Shown piece after piece: positions 1 to 7,125 of a stretch of DNA of 11,942 nucleotides (position 1 is its first letter; each line of letters opens with the position of its first letter). This DNA comes from Methylobacterium sp. GTDB lineage: Bacteria; Pseudomonadota; Alphaproteobacteria; Rhizobiales; Beijerinckiaceae. Both the position numbers and the translations under genes were made by a program. The notes below the pieces were generated by a model that was given only the letters and a program-made list of their open reading frames with translations, searched no databases and had not been told where the DNA came from. The DNA lies in the NCBI GenBank assembly GCA_021154065.1, contig JAJKJG010000204.1, positions 1-11,942 on the forward strand, written 5' to 3'.

Positions 1-195
1 ATCCTGTCGATCCTCGGCCACCGCGCCGCCGCGAACGTGCCGCGCGACGAGCTCGCCGGCGGCGGCAGCGGCGCGAACGAGCGCACCGTCGACGTGCAGA
101 TCAACCGCCTGCGCCGCAAGATCGAGATCGATCCGGCAAACCCGGTCTATCTGCAGACCGTCAGGGGGGTCGGCTACCGCCTGCTCGTCGACTGA
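1..195 (+). CDS. OmpR/PhoB-family response regulator, C-terminal part (5' end outside window)
   Basis: The first 64 codons are the C-terminal half of a winged-helix DNA-binding domain. Visible landmarks are the recognition-helix region with [15 protein letters not shown] (about residues 31-45 of the fragment) and the closing hairpin [12 protein letters not shown], both hallmarks of the OmpR/PhoB (Trans_reg_C) domain. The receiver domain must lie upstream of the window. The TGA stop shares one base with the ATG of the following sensor kinase, so the two are translationally coupled and form one two-component operon. The [10 protein letters not shown] wording is typical of alphaproteobacterial OmpR-like regulators (the OmpR/PetR type). 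Which stimulus or regulon it controls cannot be read from this fragment, so no gene symbol is given. Confidence 0.93.
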   Translation: MLSILGHRAAANVPRDELAGGGSGANERTVDVQINRLRRKIEIDPANPVYLQTVRGVGYRLLVD

Positions 196-1559
196 TGCTG
201 ATGCGATTGCCCGCGACCTCCCGGCCGGCGGCCCTCTACGGCCGCTTCGCGCGCTGGCTCGGCTCGGTCCTGCCGAAGGGGCTCTACGCGCGCTCGCTGA
301 TCATCATCATCGCGCCGGTGGTCCTGCTCCAATCCGTCATCGCCTATGTCTTCATGGAGCGGCACTGGCAGCTCGTGACCCGCCGCCTGTCCTCGGCCGT
401 CACCGCCGACGTCGCGGCGCTGATCGACATCTACGAGACCTTTCCGCAGGACAAGAACGGCGAGACGCTCTCCCGCATCGCCAACGACCGGCTCAACCTC
501 GACGTCGATTTCCTGCCCGACGCGGCGCTGCCGCCGCCGGGGCCGAAGCCGTTCTTCTCGATCCTCGACCAGGCGCTGTCCGAGGAGCTGTCGCGCCAGG
601 TCGCGCGGCCGTTCTGGATCGACACCGTCGGGCGCTCGAACCTCGTCGAGATCCGGGTGCTGCTCGACCACACCGTGATGCGGGTGCTCGCCCGGCGCAG
701 CCAGGCCTACGCCTCGAACTCGCACATCTTCCTCCTGTGGATGGGCGGCTCCTCGCTCGTGCTGCTCGCCGTCGCGATCCTCATCCTGCGCAACCAGATC
801 CGCCCGATCCTGCGCCTCGCGGAAGCCGCCGAGAGCTTCGGCAAGGGCCGCGAGATCGAGTTCCGGCCGCGCGGCGCCCGCGAGGTGCGCCAGGCCGGGC
901 ACGCCTTCATCGAGATGAAGCGGCGCATCGAGCGCGCGATCGAGCAGCGCACGGCGATGCTGAACGGCGTCAGCCATGATCTGCGCACCATCCTGACCCG
1001 CTTTAAGCTCTCGCTGGCGCTGTTCGACGAGACGCCGGAGATCGAGGATCTGAAGCGCGACATCGACGAGATGACGCGCATGCTCGAGGGTTATCTCGCC
1101 TTTGCCCGCGGCGACGCCGGCGAGCAGGCGGTGAAGACCGACCTCAGGGCGCTGCTCGAGGAGCTGCGCCTCGACGCCGAGCGCCACGGCCACAGCGTCG
1201 CGCTCGACATCGTCGGCGACCCGATGGTGACGGTGCGCCCGGACGCGTTCCGGCGGCTGCTCTTCAACCTGCTCTCGAACGCCGCCCGCCACGGCGACGC
1301 CATCGCCGTCGCGGCAAACCACGAGACCCGGTGGCTCCTCGTCACCGTCGACGACGACGGGCCGGGCATCCCGCCGCAGCAGCGCGAGGAGGTGTTCAAG
1401 CCCTTCGTCCGGCTCGACGAGGCCCGCAACCAGGACGAGGGCGGCTCAGGCCTCGGGCTCGCGATCGCCCGCGACATCGCCCGCTCGCATGGCGGCGACA
1501 TCTTCCTCGATACGAGCCCGCTCGGCGGCCTGAGGGCGACGGTGCGGCTGCCGGCGTGA
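195..1559 (+). CDS. EnvZ-like membrane sensor histidine kinase
   Basis: A 454-residue kinase of the inner membrane that should phosphorylate the regulator encoded just upstream. The order is: short cytoplasmic tail, membrane helix 1 (about residues 35-54), periplasmic sensor region (55-176), membrane helix 2 (about 178-199), HAMP linker (about 200-250), HisKA dimerisation helix with phospho-accepting His261 in GVSHDLRT, then a HATPase_c domain with N-box FNLLSNAARHG, G1 box DDDGPGIP and G2 box GGSGLGLAIA. Length and layout match EnvZ-type kinases. The residue after HDLRT is Ile, where the EnvZ H-box normally has Pro. The ATG overlaps the regulator stop (TGATG). The gene ends 40 bp before the convergent gshA stop; I see no clear terminator hairpin in that gap. 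The signal sensed is unknown. Confidence 0.93.
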   Translation: MLMRLPATSRPAALYGRFARWLGSVLPKGLYARSLIIIIAPVVLLQSVIAYVFMERHWQLVTRRLSSAVTADVAALIDIYETFPQDKNGETLSRIANDRLNLDVDFLPDAALPPPGPKPFFSILDQALSEELSRQVARPFWIDTVGRSNLVEIRVLLDHTVMRVLARRSQAYASNSHIFLLWMGGSSLVLLAVAILILRNQIRPILRLAEAAESFGKGREIEFRPRGAREVRQAGHAFIEMKRRIERAIEQRTAMLNGVSHDLRTILTRFKLSLALFDETPEIEDLKRDIDEMTRMLEGYLAFARGDAGEQAVKTDLRALLEELRLDAERHGHSVALDIVGDPMVTVRPDAFRRLLFNLLSNAARHGDAIAVAANHETRWLLVTVDDDGPGIPPQQREEVFKPFVRLDEARNQDEGGSGLGLAIARDIARSHGGDIFLDTSPLGGLRATVRLPA

Positions 1560-1599
1560 TCGACGCTTCTCCCGGCGAGTCGGGGAAAGGCCGGCGCCG

Positions 1600-2970
1600 C
1601 TAGAACACGCACTCCTCGAAAGCCGGCTCGACCGAACGGCGCCAGGGGCCGTGGTAGCGGTCGAGGAGGTCCTCGGCGGCGGTGCGGCCGCGGGCTAGGA
1701 TCGCGTCGAGCGGATCGAGGAAGTGGGTCTCGTCGCGCCCGTCGGCGTCGAGCATGGCGCGACGGCTCAGGCCCGAGCGCGAGAAGGCAAGCGCGTCGCG
1801 GGCGACGTCGCGCACCGGCCGCCCGGCGACCTCGGCGTCGAGCGCGAGGCGCGGCACGTCGGCGCGCAGCCGCTCGCGATCCTCGGCGCTCCAGCCGCGC
1901 ACGAGGTCGAAGGCGCCGTCGAGCGAGGCCTGGTCGTAGAGGAGGCCGACCCAGAAGGCGGAAAGCGCCGCGATCCGCTCGGGCGGCCCGACATCGGCGC
2001 CGCGCATCTCGAGATAGCGCTTGAGGCGGACCTCCGGGAACAGCGTCGAGACGTGGTTCGCCCAGTCGGAGCGCGTCGCGACCTCGCCCGGCAGCGCCGC
2101 GAGGCGGCCGGCGAGGAGGTCGCGGAACGAGGCGCCGGCGACGTCGTGGTACGTGTCGTCGCGCTTGACGAAATACATCGGCACGTCGAGCGCCCAGTCG
2201 ACATAGGCCTCGTAGCCGAAGCCCTCGTCGAAGGCCCGCGGCAGCATCCCGGCGCGGTCGTTGTCGGTATCGCGCCAGATCTCGGAGCGCATCGACAGGA
2301 AGCCGTTCGGCCGGCCCTCGGTGAAGGGCGAGTTCGCGAACAGCGCCGTCGCGACCGGCTGCAGCGCGAGCGAGACGCGCAGCTTCTTGACCATGTCGGC
2401 CTCGGAGCCGAAATCGAGGTTCACCTGCACGGTCGCGGTGCGGAACATCATGTCGAGCCCGCGCGAGCCCACCTTCGGCATGTAGTTGCGCATGATGTCG
2501 TAGCGGCGCTTCGGCATCAGCGGCGTCTCGGCCCGGCTCCATTTCGGGCTCATGCCGAGCGTCAGGAAGCCGAGGTCCATCGGCTCGCCGACGCGCTTGA
2601 CCTCGGCGAGGTGGCGGTCGAGCTCGCCCGCGGTCTCGTGGATGCTGGCGAGCGGCGCGCCCGAGAGCTCGAACTGGCCGCCGGGCTCGAGCGAGATCGC
2701 GCCGCCGCCGGCGGCGTCGTAGAGGCCGATGATGTTGTTGCGGTCGAGGATCGGGTCCCAGCCGGTCTCGGCCGACAACCCGTCGAGGAGCGCCCGGATG
2801 CCGGTCTCGCCCTCGTAGGGCACCGGCGCATGGCTCGAGCGGTAGAACGGGACCTTCTCGTGCTCGGTGCCGAGGCGCCACGCCTCGCGCGGCTTCTCGC
2901 CTTCGGCGATCCAGGCTACGAGCTCGTCGCGCGCGCCGATGGGTGTCGCATCGGAAACGTCGCGGGCCAT
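1600..2970 (-). CDS. gshA: Glutamate-cysteine ligase, plant/alphaproteobacterial type
   Basis: A 456-residue cytosolic enzyme that joins L-glutamate and L-cysteine with ATP to gamma-glutamylcysteine, the first step of glutathione synthesis (EC 6.3.2.2). It belongs to the GCS2 fold class of plants and alphaproteobacteria. Diagnostic stretches are GTEHEK (residues 34-39), ISLEPGGQFELSG near residue 92, TVQVNLDFGSE, NSPFTEGRPNGFLSMRSEIW and TLFPEVRLKRYLEMRGAD. Length is normal for the family. The start is supported by a GAGGT Shine-Dalgarno element 6 nt before the ATG. It converges on the sensor kinase and looks monocistronic. No clear promoter was found; the upstream 100 bp carry a small inverted repeat (3051-3083) and then a candidate small RNA on the other strand. 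The glutathione S-transferase-like gene at 7954 is a plausible user of the product. Confidence 0.95.
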   Translation of the reverse strand: MARDVSDATPIGARDELVAWIAEGEKPREAWRLGTEHEKVPFYRSSHAPVPYEGETGIRALLDGLSAETGWDPILDRNNIIGLYDAAGGGAISLEPGGQFELSGAPLASIHETAGELDRHLAEVKRVGEPMDLGFLTLGMSPKWSRAETPLMPKRRYDIMRNYMPKVGSRGLDMMFRTATVQVNLDFGSEADMVKKLRVSLALQPVATALFANSPFTEGRPNGFLSMRSEIWRDTDNDRAGMLPRAFDEGFGYEAYVDWALDVPMYFVKRDDTYHDVAGASFRDLLAGRLAALPGEVATRSDWANHVSTLFPEVRLKRYLEMRGADVGPPERIAALSAFWVGLLYDQASLDGAFDLVRGWSAEDRERLRADVPRLALDAEVAGRPVRDVARDALAFSRSGLSRRAMLDADGRDETHFLDPLDAILARGRTAAEDLLDRYHGPWRRSVEPAFEECVF

Positions 2971-3103
2971 GCGCTACCTCGTCGATGAGGCGCGCGGACC
3001 GTCAGGGCGCGCCGGGGTCCGGGCTACATATGGCCCCGCTCGCGGCGGCGCAATGCGGGCCGCCGCCGGGGCGCGGCGCATTGTTGCGTCGATGAAATAT
3101 TCA

Positions 3104-3215
3104 AAGACATCATCGCGAAACAGCTCGGCCCTAGCTTCGCGGATGAAGGCCCCCCTTGAGACCCCCATCCCACCGGCCTTCCGCCTAAACGCCCGGTCCG
3201 CCGGGCGTTTTTTTT
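3104..3215 (+). ncRNA. Candidate small RNA: two hairpins plus intrinsic terminator
   Basis: No protein gene on the + strand explains the strong terminator at 3187-3215, and the stretch before it is structured. Hairpin A pairs CGCGAA (3114-3119) with TTCGCG (3136-3141), extended by CATC/GATG with a two-base bulge. Hairpin B pairs GAAGGCC (3145-3151) with GGCCTTC (3175-3181) around a 23-nt, very C-rich loop (3152-3174). The terminator stem follows at once. Exposed C-rich loops are a common feature of alphaproteobacterial trans-acting sRNAs, which use them to cover ribosome binding sites. The 5' end is a guess: no convincing promoter is visible, and the local composition is AT-richer (3090-3120) than the surrounding genes. 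I cannot assign an Rfam family. Confidence 0.5.
3187..3215 (+). terminator. Rho-independent terminator
   Basis: Perfect 10-bp stem AAACGCCCGG / CCGGGCGTTT with a 4-nt loop (TCCG) and a run of eight T (3208-3215). It is strongly oriented to the + strand. On the - strand only TTT follows the stem, so it may serve weakly for the small membrane-peptide gene that ends 4 bp away. Confidence 0.9.
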
Positions 3216-3218
3216 GGC

Positions 3219-3332
3219 CTAGACCAGCGCGCCGACGAGGATCGAGGCGAATAGTCCGACGCCGAGGCCGGCGAGCGCGATCAGCGGCGCGTCCTTCAGG
3301 TCGTGGCGGCGGAAGAGCTTGATCGTCGGCAT
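3219..3332 (-). CDS. Small single-pass membrane protein, 37 residues
   Basis: A short frame starting MPTIKLFRRHDLKDAPL, followed by a hydrophobic, Gly/Ala/Leu-rich stretch (about residues 17-37) that ends at the stop. The design is a basic, polar N-terminus and one membrane-spanning helix with almost no tail. Support for translation comes from an AGGGGA ribosome binding site 6 nt before the ATG, GC-rich third positions like the neighbours, and a position that neatly fills the gap between the terminator and the thioesterase promoter region. It is divergent from the thioesterase gene. I do not recognise the family. Many alphaproteobacteria carry such uncharacterised one-helix peptides, and automatic annotation often misses them because of size. 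The function is unknown. Confidence 0.65.
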   Translation of the reverse strand: MPTIKLFRRHDLKDAPLIALAGLGVGLFASILVGALV

Positions 3333-3418
3333 GGCATTCCCCTGAGAGGCCCGGGAGAACGCCGCGTCGCGGCCCGGGTTCCCGTGCTATGCCGTCAGTG
3401 CGGAGGAGCCCGAATCCG

Positions 3419-3808
3419 ATGCCGCCCGATTATGCGATGCCGTTTTCCGACTTCCTCGGGGTCGAGCTCGTCGAGGTGACGCCGGAGCGCGTCGTCGCGC
3501 GGATGAAGGTGCGCCCGGAGCTGTGCACGCGGCCGGCGGTGCTCCACGGCGGCGCCGTGATGGCGCTCGCCGACACGCTCGGCGGCGTCGCGACGGTCGC
3601 GAACCTCGCCGCCGGGCAGTGGACGACGACGATCGAGAGCAAGACCAACTTCCTCGCTGCCGTGCCCGAGGGCGAGACCGCGACCGCCGAATGCACGGCG
3701 CTTCACCGCGGCAAGACGACCATGGTGTGGCAGACGAAGATCTCGCGCGAGGACGGGCGGATCGCAGCCTATGTGACGCAGACCCAGCTCGTCCTGGCGC
3801 CGCGCTAG
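3419..3808 (+). CDS. PaaI-type hotdog-fold acyl-CoA thioesterase
   Basis: A 129-residue single-domain hotdog protein that would hydrolyse an acyl- or aryl-CoA thioester in the cytosol. The core motif VLHGGAVMALADTLGG (residues 41-56) contains the HGG turn and Asp52, which aligns with the catalytic acid of PaaI-type thioesterases. The second strand block IESKTNFLAAVPEG and the end YVTQTQLVL are also typical. I chose the ATG at 3419 because a GGAGGAG ribosome binding site lies 10 nt before it. An in-frame ATG at 3389 would add 10 residues but lacks such a site. The stop codon overlaps that of the convergent transporter gene in a shared CTAG. Substrate unknown; the prpE gene nearby does not prove a link. 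Confidence 0.85.
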   Translation: MPPDYAMPFSDFLGVELVEVTPERVVARMKVRPELCTRPAVLHGGAVMALADTLGGVATVANLAAGQWTTTIESKTNFLAAVPEGETATAECTALHRGKTTMVWQTKISREDGRIAAYVTQTQLVLAPR

Positions 3809-4407
3809 GGTTTTGCCGCTGCGACGTGCTCGCGCCGCGCCTCTGCGAAGACCTCGCGCGCCGCGCCGGCGTTCATCGCCGCGATGGCGAGGCCGACGAT
3901 GAGGTCGGGCCAGGCGGAGAGCGTCGCCGCCGTGACGAGCCCGGCCGCGACGATCGCGACGTTGGCGAAGGCGTCGTTGCGGGCCGAGAGGAACGCCGCC
4001 CGGGTGAGGCTGCCGGCCTCGAGCCGGAAGCGCACAAGCAGGAGCGCGCAGGCGAGGTTCACGGCAAGCGCCCCGGCCCCGGCGAGCGAGAGCGGCAGCG
4101 GTGCCGGCGGCACCGGCACGCTGAATTTCTGCCACGCGGTCCAGAGCGTCGCGAGGCCCGGCACGAGGAGGATCGCCGCGAGCGCCATGCCGACCCGCGC
4201 CCGCGTCCCGGCGCTCCAGCCGAGCGCCATGAGGATCAGGAGGTTGATCGAGGCGTCCTCGAGGAAGTCGACGCTGTCGGCGAACAGCGACACCGAGCCG
4301 ATCGCCAGCGCGACCGAAAACTCGACGCCGAAATAGGCGAGGTTGAGGATCGCGACGGCGGCGACCGCCCGCCGCAGCGCGGCGTCCGAGGGGGCGGGGT
4401 GCGTCAT
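3805..4407 (-). CDS. Short CDF-family cation transporter without C-terminal domain
   Basis: A 200-residue inner-membrane protein with six predicted helices (about 14-37, 39-62, 72-97, 104-126, 138-162, 165-188). It matches the membrane part of cation diffusion facilitators: helix 2 reads SLFADSVDFLEDA, giving Asp44, Asp47 and Asp51, and helix 5 carries ARNDAFANV with an Asp at the usual metal site. Usual CDF proteins are near 300 residues and have a cytoplasmic metal-sensing domain after helix 6; this one stops there. The His of the common HxxxD pairs is missing in both helices (Asp and Ser instead), so metal choice, and even metal transport, is uncertain. It lies 17 bp behind the isochorismatase-like gene on the same strand, probably cotranscribed. 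There is no obvious ribosome binding site before the ATG. Confidence 0.8.
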   Translation of the reverse strand: MTHPAPSDAALRRAVAAVAILNLAYFGVEFSVALAIGSVSLFADSVDFLEDASINLLILMALGWSAGTRARVGMALAAILLVPGLATLWTAWQKFSVPVPPAPLPLSLAGAGALAVNLACALLLVRFRLEAGSLTRAAFLSARNDAFANVAIVAAGLVTAATLSAWPDLIVGLAIAAMNAGAAREVFAEARREHVAAAKP

Positions 4408-4424
4408 CGCTGCGGCAGCGCGCC

Positions 4425-4966
4425 CTATGCCTTCACCAAGCCCAGCACCTCGCGAAAGCGCGGGTGATCGCTCGTCGCGAGCCACTCGAACAGCACCATC
4501 TCGGTCGTCACGAGCTCGGCGCCGTGGCGCGCCGCGCGGGCGAGCGCCGCGTCGCGGTTCGCCGGGCTTCGCGAGCCGACGGCGTCGGCGACGAGGCTGA
4601 CGGCGCGGCCGCGGTCGAGAAGCCCGAGCACGGTCTGCATGACGCAGACATGAGCCTCGCAGCCGGCGACGACGATCGCCGGCCGGCGGCCGGGAGAAAG
4701 CTCTCGAAATCGGCCTCCCGAGTCGCGTCGAAGAAGCGCTTCTCGAGCTTGCGTGTCGGAAGCGGCGCCAGCGCCGGGATGGTGCCGCCGAGCCCGGCCG
4801 GGTTCTGCTCCGTCGCCACCACCGGCACGCCCAGCAGGCGCGCCGCCTCGGCAAGCCGGCGCACATTCGCGACCACCGCTCCGCCTCCGGCGATGGCCGG
4901 CATCAGGCGCTGCTGCAGATGGACGAGGAGCAGCACCGATCGGTCGGCCGTCAGCGTCACCGCCAT
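4425..4966 (-). pseudogene. Isochorismatase-family hydrolase, frameshifted
   Basis: Two overlapping frames together give one isochorismatase-like (cysteine hydrolase) protein of about 180 residues. The N-terminal part runs from 4966 and holds LLLVHLQQRLMP, VVATEQNPAGLGGTIP and KLEKRFFDA. The C-terminal part, in the next frame, holds VVAGCEAHVCVMQTVLGLL with the nucleophile Cys and ends at 4425. The frames must be joined near 4676-4695, a GGCC-rich tract, where one base appears to be missing. In addition, the catalytic Asp normally found in LLVDxQ is His (codon CAT). The GGGGAGG ribosome binding site touches the ATG at 4966 but sits 6 nt before a GTG two codons later, so the GTG at 4960 is the likelier original start. 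Both defects suggest decay, although a sequencing error could explain the frameshift. Confidence 0.75.
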
Positions 4967-5034
4967 CCTCCCCGCGAGCCCGGAAGGATGCTAAACACCC
5001 CGGCGCGGGAGAGAAACCACCGAGACCGATCGCC

Positions 5035-6960
5035 ATGAACGCGCCGATGAAGAGCCGCTACCCCGAAAGCTACCGCCGCTCGATGGCCGATCCGGAAGGC
5101 TTTTGGGCCGAGGCCGCCGGCGCGATCGACTGGACGACCCCGGCCCGCAGGGTCTTCGACCCGGACGCCGGCATCTACGGCCGCTGGTTCGTCGGCGCCG
5201 AATGCAACGCCTGCCACAACGCCGTCGACGGCCACGTCGCGCAGGGGCGCGGCGAGCAGGCGGCGATCGTCTACGACAGCCCGGTCACGGGCGCGAAGCG
5301 CACGCTCACCTATCGCACGCTGCAGGAGGAGACGGCGGCGCTCGGGGCGGTGCTGCAGGAGCTCGGCGTCGGCAAGGGCGACCGCGTCATCCTCTACATG
5401 CCGATGATCCCCGAGGCCGCCGTCGCGATGCTGGCCTGCGCCCGCATCGGCGCGATTCACTCGGTCGTCTTCGGCGGCTTTGCCGCAACCGAGCTCGCGA
5501 CCCGGATCGAGGACGCCGCGCCGAAGGTCATCCTGTCGGCGTCGTGCGGCGTCGAGGCGGCGCGAATCGTGCCTTACAAGCCGCTGCTCGACGAGGCGAT
5601 CGCGCTGTCGCGCCACAAGCCGCAGAGCTGCCTCGTCTTCCAGCGGCCGCAGGCCGAGGCCGCGATGGAGGCAGGGCGCGACCGCGACTGGGCCGAGGCG
5701 GTCGCGGCCGCCAAGGCCGCCGGCCGCCGCGCCGCCTGCGTGCCGGTCGCCGCGACCGACCCGCTCTACATCCTCTACACCTCCGGCACGACCGGGCGCC
5801 CGAAGGGCGTGGTGCGCGACACCGGCGGCTATCTCGTCGCGCTGAAATGGTCGATGCACGGCCTCTACGGCGTCGAGCCCGGCGAGGTCTATTGGTGCGC
5901 CTCCGACGTCGGCTGGGTCGTCGGCCATTCCTACATCGTCTACGGGCCGCTGCTGCACGGCTGCACCTCGATCCTCTACGAGGGCAAGCCGGTCGGGACG
6001 CCCGATGCCGGCGCCTTCTGGCGCGTCATCGCCGAGCACGGCGCCGTCGCGCTGTTCACGGCGCCGACCGCCTTCCGGGCGATCAAGAAGGAGGACCCGG
6101 ACGGCAAGCTGATTCGGGCCTACGATCTCTCGAAATTCCGCACCCTGTTCCTCGCCGGCGAGCGCGCCGATCCCGACACCGTGCAATGGGCCGAAGCGAA
6201 GCTCGGCGTGCCGATCATCGACCATTGGTGGCAGACCGAGACCGGCTGGGCGATCGCCGGCAACCCGGTCGGCCTCGGCCAGCTGCCGGTGAAACACGGC
6301 TCGCCGACGGTGCCGATGCCCGGCTACGAGCTGCATGTCCTCGACGAGGGCGGCAAGCCGGTGCCGGCGAACACCATGGGCACGATCGCGATGAAGCTGC
6401 CCTTGCCGCCGGGCTGCTTCCCGACGCTGTGGCAGGACGACGTCCGCTTCCGCGACAGCTACCTCACGGTCTTCCCGGGCTATTGCAACACCTCGGACGC
6501 CGGCTTCCTTGACGACGACGGCTACGTCTACGTCATGGGCCGGACCGACGACATCATCAACGTCGCCGGCCACCGCCTCTCGACCGGCGGCATGGAGGAG
6601 GTCCTGGCCTCGCACCCGGCGGTCGCCGAATGCGCCGTCATCGGCGTCAAGGACGCGCTCAAGGGCGAGGTGCCGTGCGGCTTCGTGGTGCTGAAATCCG
6701 GGGTCGCGACGGCCCCGGACGTCGTCGAGCGCGAGCTCGTCGGGCTCGTCCGCGAGAAGATCGGACCGGTCGCCGCCTTCAAGCTCGCGATCACGGTCGG
6801 GCGCCTGCCGAAGACGCGCTCCGGCAAGATCCTGCGCGGCACGATGAAGAAGATCGCCGACGGCGACCCATGGTCGATGCCGGCAACGATCGACGACCCG
6901 GCGATCCTCGACGAGATCGCGGCGGCGCTGAAGGGGAAGGGCGTCGGGGCGGAGGCCTGA
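5035..6960 (+). CDS. prpE: Propionyl-CoA synthetase (AMP-forming acyl-CoA ligase)
   Basis: A 641-residue cytosolic enzyme of the ANL superfamily that activates propionate (or acetate) with ATP and CoA to the acyl-CoA, releasing AMP and pyrophosphate. The N-terminal ACAS block has YRRSMADPEGFWAEAA, close to PrpE/ACSS3-type enzymes rather than AcsA. The AMP-binding loop is YTSGTTGRPKG (residues 248-258); the adenine region is DHWWQTETGW; the hinge region is MGRTDDIINVAGHRLSTGG; and the C-terminal KTRSGKILRG contains Lys598, the catalytic lysine that is reversibly acylated in this family. Length is as expected. The ATG at 5035 has no good ribosome binding site; an in-frame ATG at 5047 is an alternative. 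It is transcribed divergently from the broken isochorismatase gene with 68 bp between them. No propionate regulator is beside it. Confidence 0.93.
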   Translation: MNAPMKSRYPESYRRSMADPEGFWAEAAGAIDWTTPARRVFDPDAGIYGRWFVGAECNACHNAVDGHVAQGRGEQAAIVYDSPVTGAKRTLTYRTLQEETAALGAVLQELGVGKGDRVILYMPMIPEAAVAMLACARIGAIHSVVFGGFAATELATRIEDAAPKVILSASCGVEAARIVPYKPLLDEAIALSRHKPQSCLVFQRPQAEAAMEAGRDRDWAEAVAAAKAAGRRAACVPVAATDPLYILYTSGTTGRPKGVVRDTGGYLVALKWSMHGLYGVEPGEVYWCASDVGWVVGHSYIVYGPLLHGCTSILYEGKPVGTPDAGAFWRVIAEHGAVALFTAPTAFRAIKKEDPDGKLIRAYDLSKFRTLFLAGERADPDTVQWAEAKLGVPIIDHWWQTETGWAIAGNPVGLGQLPVKHGSPTVPMPGYELHVLDEGGKPVPANTMGTIAMKLPLPPGCFPTLWQDDVRFRDSYLTVFPGYCNTSDAGFLDDDGYVYVMGRTDDIINVAGHRLSTGGMEEVLASHPAVAECAVIGVKDALKGEVPCGFVVLKSGVATAPDVVERELVGLVREKIGPVAAFKLAITVGRLPKTRSGKILRGTMKKIADGDPWSMPATIDDPAILDEIAAALKGKGVGAEA

Positions 6961-6987
6961 TCGCCCCCGGCGCCGGCGCGCGCGCCC

Positions 6988-7084
6988 GTCATCCCGGAAG
7001 CCGCGGCACGCGGCTCTTCGGGATCCATGGCGCCGGCGCGTGGGTGTGGATCCCGGCTCTCCGCTTCGCTCCGGCCGGGATGAC
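6988..7084. repeat. Intergenic palindromic repeat (GTCATCCCGG...CCGGGATGAC)
   Basis: A 97-bp element bounded by perfect 10-bp inverted ends, GTCATCCCGG (6988-6997) and CCGGGATGAC (7075-7084). Inside are a GCCGCG/CGCGGC hairpin (7000-7014) and a 9-bp pair CGGGATCCA / TGGATCCCG (7019-7027 and 7047-7055), so the whole folds as a branched cruciform. The wording closely resembles repeats scattered between genes in Bradyrhizobium, Methylobacterium and relatives. It lies between prpE and the arsR promoter. It could stabilise or end the prpE transcript, but no T-run follows. Confidence 0.75.
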
Positions 7085-7096
7085 AGCGCCAGGGAC

Positions 7097-7125
7097 TTGA
7101 CGCGCACCCTCAATCGGGCAATGCT
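7097..7125 (+). promoter_or_regulatory. Possible arsR promoter (TTGACG -35)
   Basis: TTGACG at 7097-7102, then 17 bp, then AATGCT at 7120-7125. The -35 is good and the -10 is poor. If real, transcription starts at or just before the arsR ATG, giving a leaderless mRNA, which fits the absence of a ribosome binding site there. Confidence 0.35.

Noticed and set aside
174..1322. A 382-codon - strand frame opposite the sensor kinase
   Set aside because: Arg/His/Asp-rich antisense shadow; all kinase boxes are on the + strand.
1723..2988. A 421-codon + strand frame opposite gshA
   Set aside because: Low-complexity, charged translation without motifs; shadow of the clear gshA gene.
2974..3168. A 64-codon - strand frame (MGVSRGAFIREARAELFRDD...) just upstream of gshA
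   Set aside because: The first 30 residues look protein-like, but there is no good ribosome binding site, codon choice differs from neighbours (TTT, GAT, GAA, TAT), the second half is Pro/Arg filler, and it is antisense to the structured RNA candidate. Kept as a low-odds alternative to that sRNA.
4753..5034. N-terminal extension of prpE in the same frame
   Set aside because: The added ~94 residues are Pro/Ala/Arg-rich, overlap the isochorismatase-like gene on the other strand and are absent from the enzyme family.
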